Positions 1 to 8,486 of a stretch of DNA of 64,000 nucleotides are shown in pieces. Origin of the DNA: DAISKN01 sp963716925 (GTDB lineage: Bacteria; Acidobacteriota; Vicinamibacteria; Marinacidobacterales; SMYC01); the NCBI GenBank assembly GCA_963716925.1, contig CAVQUX010000033.1, positions 496,001 to 560,000 of the forward strand. Reading direction: 5' to 3'. Made by a program: the position numbers and the translations under genes. The notes beneath the pieces were generated by a model. The model ran no database searches. It had not been told where the DNA came from and saw nothing but the letters and a program-made list of their open reading frames with translations. Numbering within the stretch: the stretch's first letter is position 1; every line of letters begins with the position of its first letter.

Positions 1-135
1 GATCAGCTGCTCGGGTCCCTCATCCAGAACGGGATCGCCGTCCTCTTCGCCGCCTCGGTCGCCGTCGTGGGGCTCCCGTGGATGATGGCCGGTCTCGCGA
101 TGGCCCTGCTTCAGCTTCGGCGCCGGAAGGCCTAG
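1..135 (+). CDS. C-terminal end of an unidentified membrane protein (5' end outside window)
   Basis: The window opens inside a reading frame; 44 residues and a TAG stop remain. Residues about 8 to 38 are strongly hydrophobic and are followed by a basic tail (RRRK), which fits a last transmembrane helix with a cytoplasmic end. Too little is left to name a family. It converges on fumC: the two stop codons overlap by four bases (132-135). Confidence 0.5.
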   Translation, partial: DQLLGSLIQNGIAVLFAASVAVVGLPWMMAGLAMALLQLRRRKA

Positions 136-1532
136 CTCCCGGGCGGGATGCTCGGGCCGATCATTTTCCGGGGATCCACCCAGGCGTCGTAATCGGAGGC
201 GCTCACGTAGCCGAGAGCGAGCGCGGCATCGCGAAGCGTGGTCCCTTCCGCCTGCGCCTTCTTCGCGATCCGGGCGGCCTTGTCGTACCCGATGTGGGGC
301 GCGAGGGCGGTGACGAGCATCAACGAGCTTCGCAGGTGCTCCTCGATCCGCTCGCGGTTCGGCTCGATTCCTTCGACGCAGTTCACGCGAAAGCTGTCGC
401 TGACGTCCGCGAGCAGGCGCGCGCTCTGGAGAAAGGCGTCGATGATCAAGGGCCGGAACACGTTCAGCTCGAAGTTCCCGGAGGCGCCTCCGAAATTGAT
501 GGCGACGTCGTTTCCGAAGACGCGCGCCGCCGCCATGGTCAGGGCCTCCGACTGCGTGGCGTTGACCTTCCCCGGCATGATCGAGCTGCCCGGCTCGTTC
601 TCCGGAAGCTTCAGCTCGCCCAGACCCGCGCGCGGCCCCGAGCCGAGCCATCGGATGTCGTTCGCGATCTTCGTGAGAGACGCGGCCACGGTCTTGAGCG
701 CTCCATGCGCGAAGACCAGAGCATCACAGGACGCCAGGGCCTCGAACTTGTTCGGGGCGGACACAAAAGGATGCCCGGTCAGCTCGGAGAGCTGCTTTGC
801 CACGCGCTCGCCCAGCTCCGGATGAGTATTGAGCCCGGTTCCGACCGCCGTCCCCCCGATGGCGAGCTCGAGCAGGTGCGGAAGCGCCTGCTCCACGTGG
901 GCGATCCCATGGTCGAGCTGAGAGGCGTAGCCCGAGAACTCCTGCCCGAGTGTCAAGGGAGTCGCGTCCTGCAGATGCGTCCTTCCAACCTTGACGATCT
1001 CCGCGAACTCGCCCGCCTTCGAGGCCAGCGCATCCCGGAGACGCTGGAGCGCGGGCACGAGGCGCTCGCGAAGCGCGACGACCGCGGCCACGTGCATCGC
1101 CGTGGGAAAAACGTCGTTCGACGACTGGCCCCGGTTCACGTCGTCGTTCGGGTGGACGAGCCGGTCGGGACCGAGCTTCCCGCCGAGAATCTCGCTCGCG
1201 CGGTTCGCGAGCACCTCGTTCACGTTCATGTGGGTCTGGGTCCCGCTGCCCGTTTGCCAGACCAGGAGCGGGAACTCCTCCGAGTGCTTTCCCTCGAGGA
1301 CTTCGTCCGCGGCTTTCCCGATGGCCGCGGCCTTCGCGGCATCGAGGAGACCCAGATCGCGATTCACGGCGGCGGCCGCCTTCTTGACGAGCGCCAGCGA
1401 CCGGATCAACGGCTCCGGAATGCGCTCCGTCGAGATGCGGAAGTTGCGCCGGGAGCGCTCGGTCGTGGCCCCCCAGAGCCTTTCCGCGGGCACCTCGATT
1501 TCCCCCATGCCGTCCCGCTCGATTCGGCCCAT
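132..1532 (-). CDS. fumC: Class II fumarate hydratase (fumarase C)
   Basis: Hydrates fumarate to L-malate in the TCA cycle, as a cytoplasmic homotetramer. The 466-residue product matches the usual 460-467 of iron-independent class II fumarases. Visible family motifs are GSGTQTHMNVNE near residue 95, GRTHLQDATPL near 185 and the superfamily signature GSSIMPGKVN near 315, which holds the catalytic serine loop. The frame is open further upstream, but ATG 1532 gives the standard N-terminus and has a TATATT box seven bases before it with no ribosome-binding site, suggesting a leaderless message. It diverges from the serine hydrolase at 1585. Argininosuccinate lyase or aspartase of the same superfamily are the alternatives, but the motif set favours fumarase. 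Confidence 0.95.
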   Translation of the reverse strand: MGRIERDGMGEIEVPAERLWGATTERSRRNFRISTERIPEPLIRSLALVKKAAAAVNRDLGLLDAAKAAAIGKAADEVLEGKHSEEFPLLVWQTGSGTQTHMNVNEVLANRASEILGGKLGPDRLVHPNDDVNRGQSSNDVFPTAMHVAAVVALRERLVPALQRLRDALASKAGEFAEIVKVGRTHLQDATPLTLGQEFSGYASQLDHGIAHVEQALPHLLELAIGGTAVGTGLNTHPELGERVAKQLSELTGHPFVSAPNKFEALASCDALVFAHGALKTVAASLTKIANDIRWLGSGPRAGLGELKLPENEPGSSIMPGKVNATQSEALTMAAARVFGNDVAINFGGASGNFELNVFRPLIIDAFLQSARLLADVSDSFRVNCVEGIEPNRERIEEHLRSSLMLVTALAPHIGYDKAARIAKKAQAEGTTLRDAALALGYVSASDYDAWVDPRKMIGPSIPPGS

Positions 1533-1539
1533 GCTGTCC

Positions 1540-1545
1540 AATATA
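1540..1545 (-). promoter_or_regulatory. -10 element for leaderless fumC
   Basis: TATATT on the minus strand, separated from ATG 1532 by seven bases (GGACAGC) with no Shine-Dalgarno sequence. This spacing would put the transcription start at or next to the start codon. No convincing -35 is seen. Confidence 0.5.
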
Positions 1546-1584
1546 CCAATCCCTGGAGTTAGAATCCCCGCGAGGTGGCTCGAC

Positions 1585-3033
1585 ATGAAGCACTGGCTCT
1601 GGCTCACCCTCCTGGTGATCGGCTGCGACGCCGTGGCGCCTCCGGATGAGGCCGGCGACAATCGTCCCCGCGACGAGGTTCCCTACGCTCCGCGCGTCAC
1701 TCCGGCGAACCTGGGGATCGCGGGCTACGCGAAAGTACTCTGCTCCGCGGTCTTCGTCTCCGGGCGCAGGCTCGAAGACGCCCGCGACGTGAGCGGATAC
1801 TTCCTCGTTCCCGAGGAGGATTTCGCGAACATCACTGACGTCACCGTGGACCATGATCGGAAAGCGGTTCTGGTCACCCTCCGCAACCTCTTGACCCGCG
1901 AGGCGCGGTATCTCGGAGATCAGGGCTGCGTCATCATTCCGGAGGGTGAGGACGGCGTCTTCTTCGAGCCCACCGCCGTCACCACCACCCTTCCCGATCC
2001 CTCGACCCAGGACTGGCCGATGGGGGACCTGCTTCCGGCGAGCCTTCCCGAAGGGGTCGACAAGGAGAAGCTCGACACCGCGGTGGGGCTCGCGTTCAAA
2101 GACCCGAAGAGCCTCACCGCCGCGCTCCTCGTCGTCTACCGGGGTCAGATCGTGGCCGAGCGGTACGGAGAAGACGCTCATCGGGACATGCAGCTCGAAA
2201 GCTGGTCGATGGGCAAGAGCATCACCGCCACTCTCATCGGGCTCCTGATCCAGCAAGGCGCCCTCTCGCTCGACCAGCCCGCGCCCGTACCCGCCTGGCA
2301 GGCGGAGGGCGATCCGAGGAGAGCCATCACCGTTCGCAACCTGCTCAACATGTCCAGCGGCCTCCAATTCACCGCCCCCCGGGATCCGGACTACAGCGAA
2401 GACAAGGGCTATCCCGATCACATGTTCATCTACACCGGAGCGGTGGACGCCTTCGAGTACTCCTACTCGAAGCCGCTCCAGTTCCCGCCGGGCACCGAAG
2501 GCCGCTACCGGAATTCCGATCCGCTGACGCTCGGCTACCTGGTGAAGAAGATCGTGACCGAGCGCGGCGAAGACTACCTCACGTTCCCCCAGCGCGCGCT
2601 CTTCGACCGCATCGGAATCCGCAAGCAGGTCCTCGAGACCGATCCTTACGGAAACTTTCTTCTCACCGGCTACGACTACGGGACCGCCCGCAACTGGGCG
2701 CGGCTCGGACTCCTCTATCTCCGCGACGGCTTGTGGCTCGGCGAGCGGCTCCTCCCGGAGGGATTCGTCGCGTTCGTCTCCACGCCGGCGCCCGCGTGGA
2801 AGGAGCCGGTCTACGGCGGCCTCTTCTGGGTGAACGGAAAGGGGGACTACGCGCTTCCCAAGGAGGCGTACTACATGGCGGGCGCGGGAGGGCAGACGAC
2901 GTTCGTCGTGCCTTCGCACGATCTGGTCATCGTTCGCATGGGACACTTCCGGGGTGACGGCGAGGAGATGAAACGCGCGCTGAACGACGCGCTTCGCGGC
3001 ATCCTCGAGGCCGTGGAGCCGGCCTCCTCCTGA
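1585..3033 (+). CDS. Serine hydrolase of the beta-lactamase / 6-aminohexanoate-dimer hydrolase family, predicted lipoprotein
   Basis: A 482-residue penicillin-binding-type serine hydrolase. The N-terminus MKHWLWLTLLVIGC has a lipobox (VIGC), so it is probably lipid-anchored in the periplasm. Residues 20-150 form an unassigned leader domain. The catalytic domain shows SMGK (nucleophile Ser about 208, Lys about 211) and YRN (about 307), and ends with a GAGGQTT segment in the place of the third KTG/HxG motif. The broad family includes NylB-type amidases, esterases and class C-like enzymes, so the substrate cannot be told. The start was chosen because it begins the signal peptide; the frame is open far upstream antisense to fumC. 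The stop overlaps the presumed CTG start of the next gene. Confidence 0.85.
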   Translation: MKHWLWLTLLVIGCDAVAPPDEAGDNRPRDEVPYAPRVTPANLGIAGYAKVLCSAVFVSGRRLEDARDVSGYFLVPEEDFANITDVTVDHDRKAVLVTLRNLLTREARYLGDQGCVIIPEGEDGVFFEPTAVTTTLPDPSTQDWPMGDLLPASLPEGVDKEKLDTAVGLAFKDPKSLTAALLVVYRGQIVAERYGEDAHRDMQLESWSMGKSITATLIGLLIQQGALSLDQPAPVPAWQAEGDPRRAITVRNLLNMSSGLQFTAPRDPDYSEDKGYPDHMFIYTGAVDAFEYSYSKPLQFPPGTEGRYRNSDPLTLGYLVKKIVTERGEDYLTFPQRALFDRIGIRKQVLETDPYGNFLLTGYDYGTARNWARLGLLYLRDGLWLGERLLPEGFVAFVSTPAPAWKEPVYGGLFWVNGKGDYALPKEAYYMAGAGGQTTFVVPSHDLVIVRMGHFRGDGEEMKRALNDALRGILEAVEPASS

Positions 3034-3653
3034 CCGTCTCCTACCGCGCTCCCCGCAGGCCGGCGCGATTCGCGCAGGAGATCAAGAGGAGCCGATTCCT
3101 CGGTATCGCCGCGCCCGTCGCAACGAGCGACGACGTCGAGAAGGAGCTCCAGAAGATCCGCGACGAGTTTCCCGACGCGACCCATCACTGCTGGGCGTAC
3201 GTCCTCGGAAATCCCGACGCCGGTCCGAGGATGCGCTTCGACGACGCCGGAGAACCCGCGGGCACGGCGGGAAAACCGATCCTGAACGTGCTCCAGAGAC
3301 GAAAGATCGGAGACGCGCTCGTCGTGGTCGTGCGCTGGTTCGGCGGTGTCAGGCTCGGCGCCGGAGGGCTGGTGCGGGCCTACTCGGCGACGGCGAGTCG
3401 GGTGTTGGAGCAGGCGGAGATCGCGCCGCTGACGAAGCACTCGCCTCTTCGGGTGCGGGTCGAATACGGCGACGAGCAGACGGCGCGGCGGATCCTCACG
3501 CGGCTCGGGCTCGAGGTCCTTTCAGTAGAGTACGCCGAACGGGCCGTCCTCGGCGTCCTCGCGACCGACGAGGAAAGGGCCGCCATCATGGAGGAGATTT
3601 CCGCGGCCACCAGCGGTCGAGCCGAATTCGGGCCGCCCGCGGATGCGGTATAG
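3030..3653 (+). CDS. yigZ: YigZ/IMPACT family protein, probable CTG start
   Basis: The first ATG in frame (3231) falls inside the conserved IMPACT domain (RFDDAGEPAGTAGKPIL, then VVRWFGGVRLGAGGL). Reading upstream in frame restores the expected N-terminus, ending FAQEIKRSRFLGIA, and leads to a CTG at 3030 that overlaps the preceding stop as CTGA. No ATG, GTG or TTG lies in frame between 3030 and the domain, so CTG initiation by translational coupling is the simplest reading. It gives 207 residues against about 204 in E. coli YigZ. The C-terminal half (from about residue 140) is the DUF1949-type ferredoxin-like domain. The family is linked to translation or proteolysis regulation, but its biochemical role is unsettled. 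Confidence 0.85.
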   Translation: MTVSYRAPRRPARFAQEIKRSRFLGIAAPVATSDDVEKELQKIRDEFPDATHHCWAYVLGNPDAGPRMRFDDAGEPAGTAGKPILNVLQRRKIGDALVVVVRWFGGVRLGAGGLVRAYSATASRVLEQAEIAPLTKHSPLRVRVEYGDEQTARRILTRLGLEVLSVEYAERAVLGVLATDEERAAIMEEISAATSGRAEFGPPADAV

Positions 3654-3654
3654 T
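3649..3654 (+). promoter_or_regulatory. -10 element for leaderless gene at 3662
   Basis: TATAGT, seven bases (TTCTCCC) before ATG 3662, with no Shine-Dalgarno sequence. The box overlaps the yigZ stop codon, so the downstream genes could be transcribed separately from yigZ. Confidence 0.45.
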
Positions 3655-3661
3655 TTCTCCC

Positions 3662-4138
3662 ATGAAGAACTACCTCCCCGTTCTCTTCGCGCTGGCCACG
3701 GCATTGTGCTGGGGGCTCTACGGTCCGATCCTCGGAAGAGCACGGGTGGCCGACACCTCGCCGTTCAAGCCCTACGTCGCCATCGGCGTCGCCTACCTGG
3801 TGATCGCGATCCTGGGAGGTCTCGTCGGGATGTGGTCCCAGGGTGATTCCTTCCAGGTCGGCGCCGGAGGACGATGGGGAGTCCTCGCCGGGGCGCTCGG
3901 AGCCCTGGGCGCGCTCACCCTCACGCTCGCGATGTTCAGCGGAGGCGCTCGCATCCCCCATACGGTCATGCCCATCGTGTTCGGAGGAGCGGTGACGGTC
4001 ACCGCGCTCTACACTCTGTGGAGCTCCGGGGGCGCGCTTCGGGCGAGTCCCTGGCTCTGGGTGGGGATCGCGGGGATGCTGCTCTCGATCGTCGTCATTA
4101 CCATGAACACGCCTCACGCGGCCCCACCGCCCCGATGA
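3662..4138 (+). CDS. Small four-to-five-helix membrane protein, DMT/EamA-like half transporter
   Basis: A 158-residue hydrophobic protein with helices at about residues 5-25, 38-60, 70-92, 98-117 and 126-148. The CWGLYGPILGRAR start and glycine-rich helices resemble one EamA unit of the drug/metabolite transporter superfamily, about half the length of a full transporter. Members of this size usually act as dimers, but the substrate is unknown. Its TGA overlaps the ATG of the DinB-like gene (ATGA at 4135), so the two are translationally coupled. Confidence 0.65.
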   Translation: MKNYLPVLFALATALCWGLYGPILGRARVADTSPFKPYVAIGVAYLVIAILGGLVGMWSQGDSFQVGAGGRWGVLAGALGALGALTLTLAMFSGGARIPHTVMPIVFGGAVTVTALYTLWSSGGALRASPWLWVGIAGMLLSIVVITMNTPHAAPPPR

Positions 4139-4659
4139 GCTTCGATCTACCACGCACTCTGGAAGTCCTTTCGCGTACCCCCGGGGTCGTCGAATCGCTT
4201 CTCGACGGGCTCTCCGAGGACTGGCTCGACGCGAGCGAGGGGCCGGATACCTTCACTCCGCGCGACGTCGTCGGCCATCTGATCCACGGCGAAGAGACCG
4301 ACTGGGTCCCGCGGATCCGGCTCATTCTCGAGCGAGGCGAGGAGGAGCCCTTCACGCCGTTCGACCGCTTCGGTTTCCGCGAGGCGATCCGGGGGCGGAG
4401 CATCGACGACCTCCTGGGCGAGCTCCGCAATCTGCGAAGCGACAACCTCGACTACGTTCGCGGGCTTTCGCTCACCGAGGCGGATCTCGATCGCAAGGGC
4501 CGGCATCCAGCTCTGGGCGCCGTCACCCTCGGCCAGCTCTTCGCAGCCTGGATGGTGCACGACCTCGGCCACATTCGCCAGATCGTCCGCGTTCTCGCCC
4601 GCCAGTACGACGAAGCGGTGGGTCCGTGGAAGGAATATCTGAGCATTCTCGAACCTTGA
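4135..4659 (+). CDS. DinB-family four-helix metal-binding protein
   Basis: The 174-residue product has the DinB/YfiT-like pattern: a helical bundle with metal-binding histidines in VGHLIHGEE (His48 and His51) and in HDLGHIRQI (His142 and His146). The family covers metal-dependent thiol transferases (bacillithiol or mycothiol linked) and many proteins of unknown activity; I cannot choose among them. It overlaps the previous gene by four bases and shares one base with the next start (TGATG at 4657-4661), so 3662-5297 looks like one translational unit. A second DinB-like gene lies at 8487. Confidence 0.8.
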   Translation: MSFDLPRTLEVLSRTPGVVESLLDGLSEDWLDASEGPDTFTPRDVVGHLIHGEETDWVPRIRLILERGEEEPFTPFDRFGFREAIRGRSIDDLLGELRNLRSDNLDYVRGLSLTEADLDRKGRHPALGAVTLGQLFAAWMVHDLGHIRQIVRVLARQYDEAVGPWKEYLSILEP

Positions 4660-5297
4660 TGACGGAGCCGCGGCGTCTCTTCTGCTGGTTCGACACCGAG
4701 TACACGACACTCGAGCTCGAGCGCGCCCGTCTCCTCGAAGTCGCTCTCATCGTCACCGACGATACGCTCCTGCCGCTTTCCGGAACCTCGAACGACGTCC
4801 CCGATGGATTTCTCCGGCGGGACGGCTTCTCCGCGTTCCTGACGCCTCCTCCGGAAGCGGAGATCTCCGATCACGTGAAGGAGAACTACCGGCCGCTTCT
4901 CGAGCGCTGCCGGCGGGAGGGGAGGAGCGCTGAAGAAGTCGACGTCCATCTCTCGAGCTACATGGATTCGTTCCCGGAGACCCGGCTCGCGAAAATGCGC
5001 GACCGGCCGGTGCTCGCCGGAAACAGCATCTACGCCGACTACTTTCTCGCCCGCAAGTTCCTCCCGCGCTTCCTGTCGCAATTGAACTACCGGCTCTTCG
5101 ACGTGACCACGCTGAAGCTCGAGTGGCAGTTCCACTACCGCGAGAAGAAGTTCGAAAAGCTGGGCGGCCGCGAGCGGATCCGCGAGCTCTACCGCGGCCG
5201 GGATCCCATTGTCGGCGACAAGCACGATGCCTACTACGACGTCCAGGCGTCGATTACCGAGCTCGCGTTCTATCGCTCCCGGCTCAAGAAAATCTGA
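4659..5297 (+). CDS. orn: DEDDh 3'-5' exonuclease, oligoribonuclease-like with an internal insertion
   Basis: The start WFDTEYTTLELERARLLEVA corresponds to exonuclease motif I of oligoribonuclease (Asp12 and Glu14). LAGNSIYADYFL gives motif II, FDVTTLKLEW matches the Orn DVSTLK element, and KHDAYYDVQASITEL supplies the His and Asp of motif III. Orn degrades 2-5 nt RNAs and pGpG at the end of RNA and c-di-GMP turnover. This protein is 212 residues, about 30 longer than E. coli Orn. The extra sequence lies between motifs I and II (about residues 40-95), so substrate length preference may differ. ATG 4659 is chosen because it overlaps the previous stop and places motif I at the usual position; ATG 4626 is an alternative. 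Confidence 0.8.
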   Translation: MTEPRRLFCWFDTEYTTLELERARLLEVALIVTDDTLLPLSGTSNDVPDGFLRRDGFSAFLTPPPEAEISDHVKENYRPLLERCRREGRSAEEVDVHLSSYMDSFPETRLAKMRDRPVLAGNSIYADYFLARKFLPRFLSQLNYRLFDVTTLKLEWQFHYREKKFEKLGGRERIRELYRGRDPIVGDKHDAYYDVQASITELAFYRSRLKKI

Positions 5298-5305
5298 GAG
5301 GCACC

Positions 5306-6691
5306 ATGGCATTGACGAGCTTTCTGGATTCGCCGGCAACGGGCTCCATCCCCATCCGGCCCCTGCGCAAGGCCGATTTCCCCCGTTACTTGTCCGAGGC
5401 CGCCTCGCCGGTGAAGCGGTGGATCGAAGCGACGCGGTTCGAGATCGAGGCGGGAAAGCACCGCATGGTTCCCGGCCGGGACGGAGAGATCGCCGAGGTG
5501 CTCCTCGGCCTCGGAGACGAGCCGAGCCCCTGGGACTGGGGCGCGCTTCCGGTGGAGCTTCCCGCGGGATCGTTCCACGTCGCTTCCGGGCTCGGGAAGA
5601 TGGACGCCGACGCCGGCGCGCTGGGCTTCGCTCTCGGAACCTATCGGTTCGACAAGCTGCGAAAGAGCTCGGAGAAAGAGCCCGCTCGCCTCGCCTGGCC
5701 CGAGGCCTGCGATCGACAGCGCGTTCGCTCCGCAGCCGAAGCGACGTTCCTGGTTCGCGACCTGATCAACGCGCCGGCGTCTGAGCTGGGACCGGCGGAG
5801 CTGGCGGCGGCCGCGGAAGAGGTCGGAAAGAAGTACGAGGGGCGATTCCGGGTCCTCGTGGGGGACGAGCTGCTGCGGCAGGGTTACCCGGCGGTCCATG
5901 CCGTCGGGAGAGCGGCATCTCTCGAGCGCGCGCCGCGCCTCATCGACATCGAGTTCGGAGACCCGAATCATCCGAAGGTGACGCTCGTGGGCAAGGGAGT
6001 CTGCTTCGACAGCGGCGGGCTCGATCTCAAGCCGGCGACGAACATGAAGCTGATGAAGAAGGACATGGGCGGTGGAGCCCAGGTTCTCGGTCTCGCCTCG
6101 ATGATTCGGGAGGCGGGCCTTCCGGTACGGCTCCGCGTCCTCGTCCCCGCGGTCGAGAACAGCGTCTCCGGATCGGCGCTTCGGCCCCTCGACGTCGTGC
6201 GGAGCCGCAAGGGAACCACGATCGAGATCGGAAACACCGATGCCGAGGGACGGGTCATCCTCGCGGACGCTCTCACCGAGGCGTCGAGCGAGACTCCGGC
6301 GCTTCTCGTCGACTTCGCGACGCTCACCGGCGCCGCCCGGGTGGCTCTGGGAGCCGATCTCCCGGCTCTCTTCTGCAACGACGAGGAGACCGCGAAGGCG
6401 CTTCTCGCGAAGTCGGAGTCCGAGTCCGATCCGCTCTGGCGGATGCCGCTCTTCAAACCCTACCGCAAGCAGATCGAGAGCAAGGTCGCGGATCTCACGA
6501 ACTCCACTGACTCGCCTCTCGCCGGGGCCATCACCGCGGCGCTCTTTCTCCAGGAGTTCGTCGCTTCCGGAATTCCCTGGGCCCACGTCGACCTCATGGC
6601 GTGGAACGTGAGCTCCCGGCCGGGACGGCCGGAAGGCGGGGAAGCCATGGGGATGCGCGCGGCCTTCGCGCTCATCGAGGAGAGATTCTAG
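5306..6691 (+). CDS. pepA: M17 family leucyl aminopeptidase
   Basis: Cytoplasmic dizinc aminopeptidase that removes N-terminal residues from peptides. The 461-residue protein has the M17 core: VGKGVCFDSGGLDLKP (metal and catalytic Lys, about residue 228 onward), MKKDMGGGA, and the family signature NTDAEGRV at about 310. The N-terminal 150 residues are divergent, as usual in this family. ATG 5306 follows a GAGAGG ribosome-binding site and lies nine bases after the Orn-like gene, so it probably closes the same operon. Its stop overlaps the stop of the PATAN gene on the opposite strand by four bases. Confidence 0.93.
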   Translation: MALTSFLDSPATGSIPIRPLRKADFPRYLSEAASPVKRWIEATRFEIEAGKHRMVPGRDGEIAEVLLGLGDEPSPWDWGALPVELPAGSFHVASGLGKMDADAGALGFALGTYRFDKLRKSSEKEPARLAWPEACDRQRVRSAAEATFLVRDLINAPASELGPAELAAAAEEVGKKYEGRFRVLVGDELLRQGYPAVHAVGRAASLERAPRLIDIEFGDPNHPKVTLVGKGVCFDSGGLDLKPATNMKLMKKDMGGGAQVLGLASMIREAGLPVRLRVLVPAVENSVSGSALRPLDVVRSRKGTTIEIGNTDAEGRVILADALTEASSETPALLVDFATLTGAARVALGADLPALFCNDEETAKALLAKSESESDPLWRMPLFKPYRKQIESKVADLTNSTDSPLAGAITAALFLQEFVASGIPWAHVDLMAWNVSSRPGRPEGGEAMGMRAAFALIEERF

Positions 6692-7413
6692 GCTCTCGGG
6701 GGCGGCTCCGCGGTCGCGACTCCCACCGACAGGAGCGCCGCGAGACCCCGCAGCGTCTCGACTTCGCCGAGCGGGGAGATCGCGAGGAGATCGAGGATGC
6801 TCGTTCTTCCGTCGATCCGGGAGAGCAGGAACGCCTCGGAGGCATTCAGACCCGGCTCGTCCGCGCTCGAGCGACGACCCTCGAGACGAAGCACATCGGT
6901 CATGGGCCCGACCCCGATACGAAGCGCGAGCGGATCGGTCATCGAGCGGATTCCATCGAGAAGGATCTGCTGCATCGGCAGGTCCAGCATCAGATCGTCG
7001 TCGAGCGGCTGGTCGCAGGGCTCGAAGCGAAAGTGGCCTCGCGAGATGGAGAACAGGAACGTGATCACGTCGCGGACCTGGCGCTCGACGGCCTCATGGA
7101 GCTGGTCTTCGGTGAGCGCGCCCATCTCGACGAGGCACTCGCCGAAACGCGACCCGGTCGACTTCTGCCGATCGTACGCCCGCTGGACGTTCGCCGGAGA
7201 GACTCGTCCTTCCTTCAGGAGCCGCTGGTCGAGCCGATCGGCGGGATGCCCTGAGCTCGCGAAGAGGACGAAGCCCCATTTGAAAAAGACGCGTCGCTCG
7301 ACACCGTCCACGAGGATGTGGAGAACACCCGTGCTCTGCTCCTGATGCACCCGCCCGAGGAGCCACGGGAGCGTTCCGAGGCCGAGATCGCCTTCCATGG
7401 GTTGTGGGTCCAT
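6688..7413 (-). CDS. PATAN (DUF4388) domain protein
   Basis: About 241 residues if started at ATG 7413 (MDPQPMEGDL); ATG 7398 or an upstream codon at 7476 are alternatives. The first 90 residues carry the DUF4388/PATAN pattern: a short beta-rich segment TGVLHILVDGVERRVFFKWGFVLFASSG, then a helical part with repeated RL-LLxEGR and GECLVEMGALTEDQL elements. PATAN proteins are typical of myxobacteria, deltaproteobacteria and acidobacteria, where they occur with signalling and gliding modules. The exact function is unknown. It converges with pepA. Confidence 0.75.
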   Translation of the reverse strand: MDPQPMEGDLGLGTLPWLLGRVHQEQSTGVLHILVDGVERRVFFKWGFVLFASSGHPADRLDQRLLKEGRVSPANVQRAYDRQKSTGSRFGECLVEMGALTEDQLHEAVERQVRDVITFLFSISRGHFRFEPCDQPLDDDLMLDLPMQQILLDGIRSMTDPLALRIGVGPMTDVLRLEGRRSSADEPGLNASEAFLLSRIDGRTSILDLLAISPLGEVETLRGLAALLSVGVATAEPPPRA

Positions 7414-7560
7414 TCGGGCGGTCTGATTGCAAGGACGACGCCATAAGTCCCTGTGTCGTAAGCCATTCAGTCTCATGGCTTTCGAGCTTCCGGCCCGCGA
7501 GATCCGCGGGAAAATCCCCCCGGCTCGGGCGAGCGCTGACCAAGTTCGCGCCGGGGGGCC

Positions 7561-7956
7561 TCAGGCAGCCGTCTCGTCCCGACGCAGAGCGGCGAGGTAG
7601 ACGATGAAGAGCACCACCATCCCCAGATCGATTCCGATGGCGACGCCGGCCCGCCCGAGGTACTGCGTTCCCTGGAGGAGGACCAGACCGACGAAGATCA
7701 GTTTACTGAGGCCGGCGACGGTCAGGACCAGGGGTCGGCTAGCTGGGTGGAACGCGCCATAAATCAACATCGCGCCGACGAGCGCGATGAGTGCGCCCCA
7801 ATTTCGTACGACGATTTCGGCGAGCGGACCTTGAAGCGTCTCACCGAACGTTGAGCGCAGCGCGGCTTCTGGCGCCACCGCGGCGTAGATCATCGAAGAG
7901 GTCAATGCACCCGATACGAGCATGATCCACTTCATCCTGGCGACTATCCAATCCAT
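7561..7956 (-). CDS. Small four-helix membrane protein of unknown function
   Basis: 131 residues from ATG 7956 (MDWIVARMKWIMLV); ATG 7977 is also open. Four hydrophobic segments at about residues 10-30, 52-68, 76-98 and 107-127 with a short RRDE tail suggest a four-helix inner-membrane protein. I recognise no family motif. The gene lies 73 bases downstream of the two-helix membrane protein at 8030, in the same direction, and may be co-transcribed with it. Confidence 0.6.
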   Translation of the reverse strand: MDWIVARMKWIMLVSGALTSSMIYAAVAPEAALRSTFGETLQGPLAEIVVRNWGALIALVGAMLIYGAFHPASRPLVLTVAGLSKLIFVGLVLLQGTQYLGRAGVAIGIDLGMVVLFIVYLAALRRDETAA

Positions 7957-8029
7957 GATCGCTCCCGGTTCTGCCAAAGGGCCGTTGTTGTGGCGCAGTC
8001 CGACTTGAAGAGACCCCGGAATTCTACAG

Positions 8030-8434
8030 CTAGCTCGCGCGCGGGCTTTGAGTCCACCCCAAGACTCCGAGGATCAACAAGACGCCGGACGCTCCCGCGC
8101 AGACAGCGGCGACGAGGAGCCCCGGAAGGTTTTGTGCTCTCACGCGGTCCCAGTTGTTGAACCGCATCCGGACGTCCGAAGCCACGACAGGAGTCGGCCC
8201 GACATCCGTCGCGAGCAGGACGCGACCCGTCCTCACCTGCTCCAACAAAGGCATCTCGCGAACATACACCTCGACCCGGTCCGATGCCTCCGCCAGGGGG
8301 ACGCTCAGCTCTTGGGGTGTCCACCAGATGTCGCTGGGCTGGGCGAAGAATCTGAGGAGGTGCAGGCCCGACAGGAGAAGGAAGATGCCCCCGAAGAGCA
8401 GCCTGTAGGTCCGTGAATGCTCTCTCGACACCAC
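8030..8434 (-). CDS. Membrane protein with two helices flanking an extracytoplasmic loop
   Basis: 134 residues from tandem GTG codons at 8434/8431, preceded by a GGAAGGAG ribosome-binding site; the longer open frame upstream runs antisense into other coding sequence and was ignored. Hydrophobic helices lie near residues 12-30 and 108-128. The loop between them (about residues 35-105) is hydrophilic and ends in an MRFNNWDRVR segment. No family is recognised. It belongs to a minus-strand run with the DinB-like gene upstream and the four-helix protein downstream. Confidence 0.6.
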   Translation of the reverse strand: MVSREHSRTYRLLFGGIFLLLSGLHLLRFFAQPSDIWWTPQELSVPLAEASDRVEVYVREMPLLEQVRTGRVLLATDVGPTPVVASDVRMRFNNWDRVRAQNLPGLLVAAVCAGASGVLLILGVLGWTQSPRAS

Positions 8435-8486
8435 GTTTACTCCTTCCCTCTCCGTTCGCCAGCTGAATCCGATGGGTGCGCCAGAA

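Noticed and set aside
78..1562. Long open frame opposite fumC (and similar long antisense frames such as 724-2946, 13325-15625 and 40157-41656)
   Set aside because: They mirror confidently assigned genes, have Arg/Pro/Gly-rich low-complexity products and no motifs. In high-GC DNA such shadows are expected.
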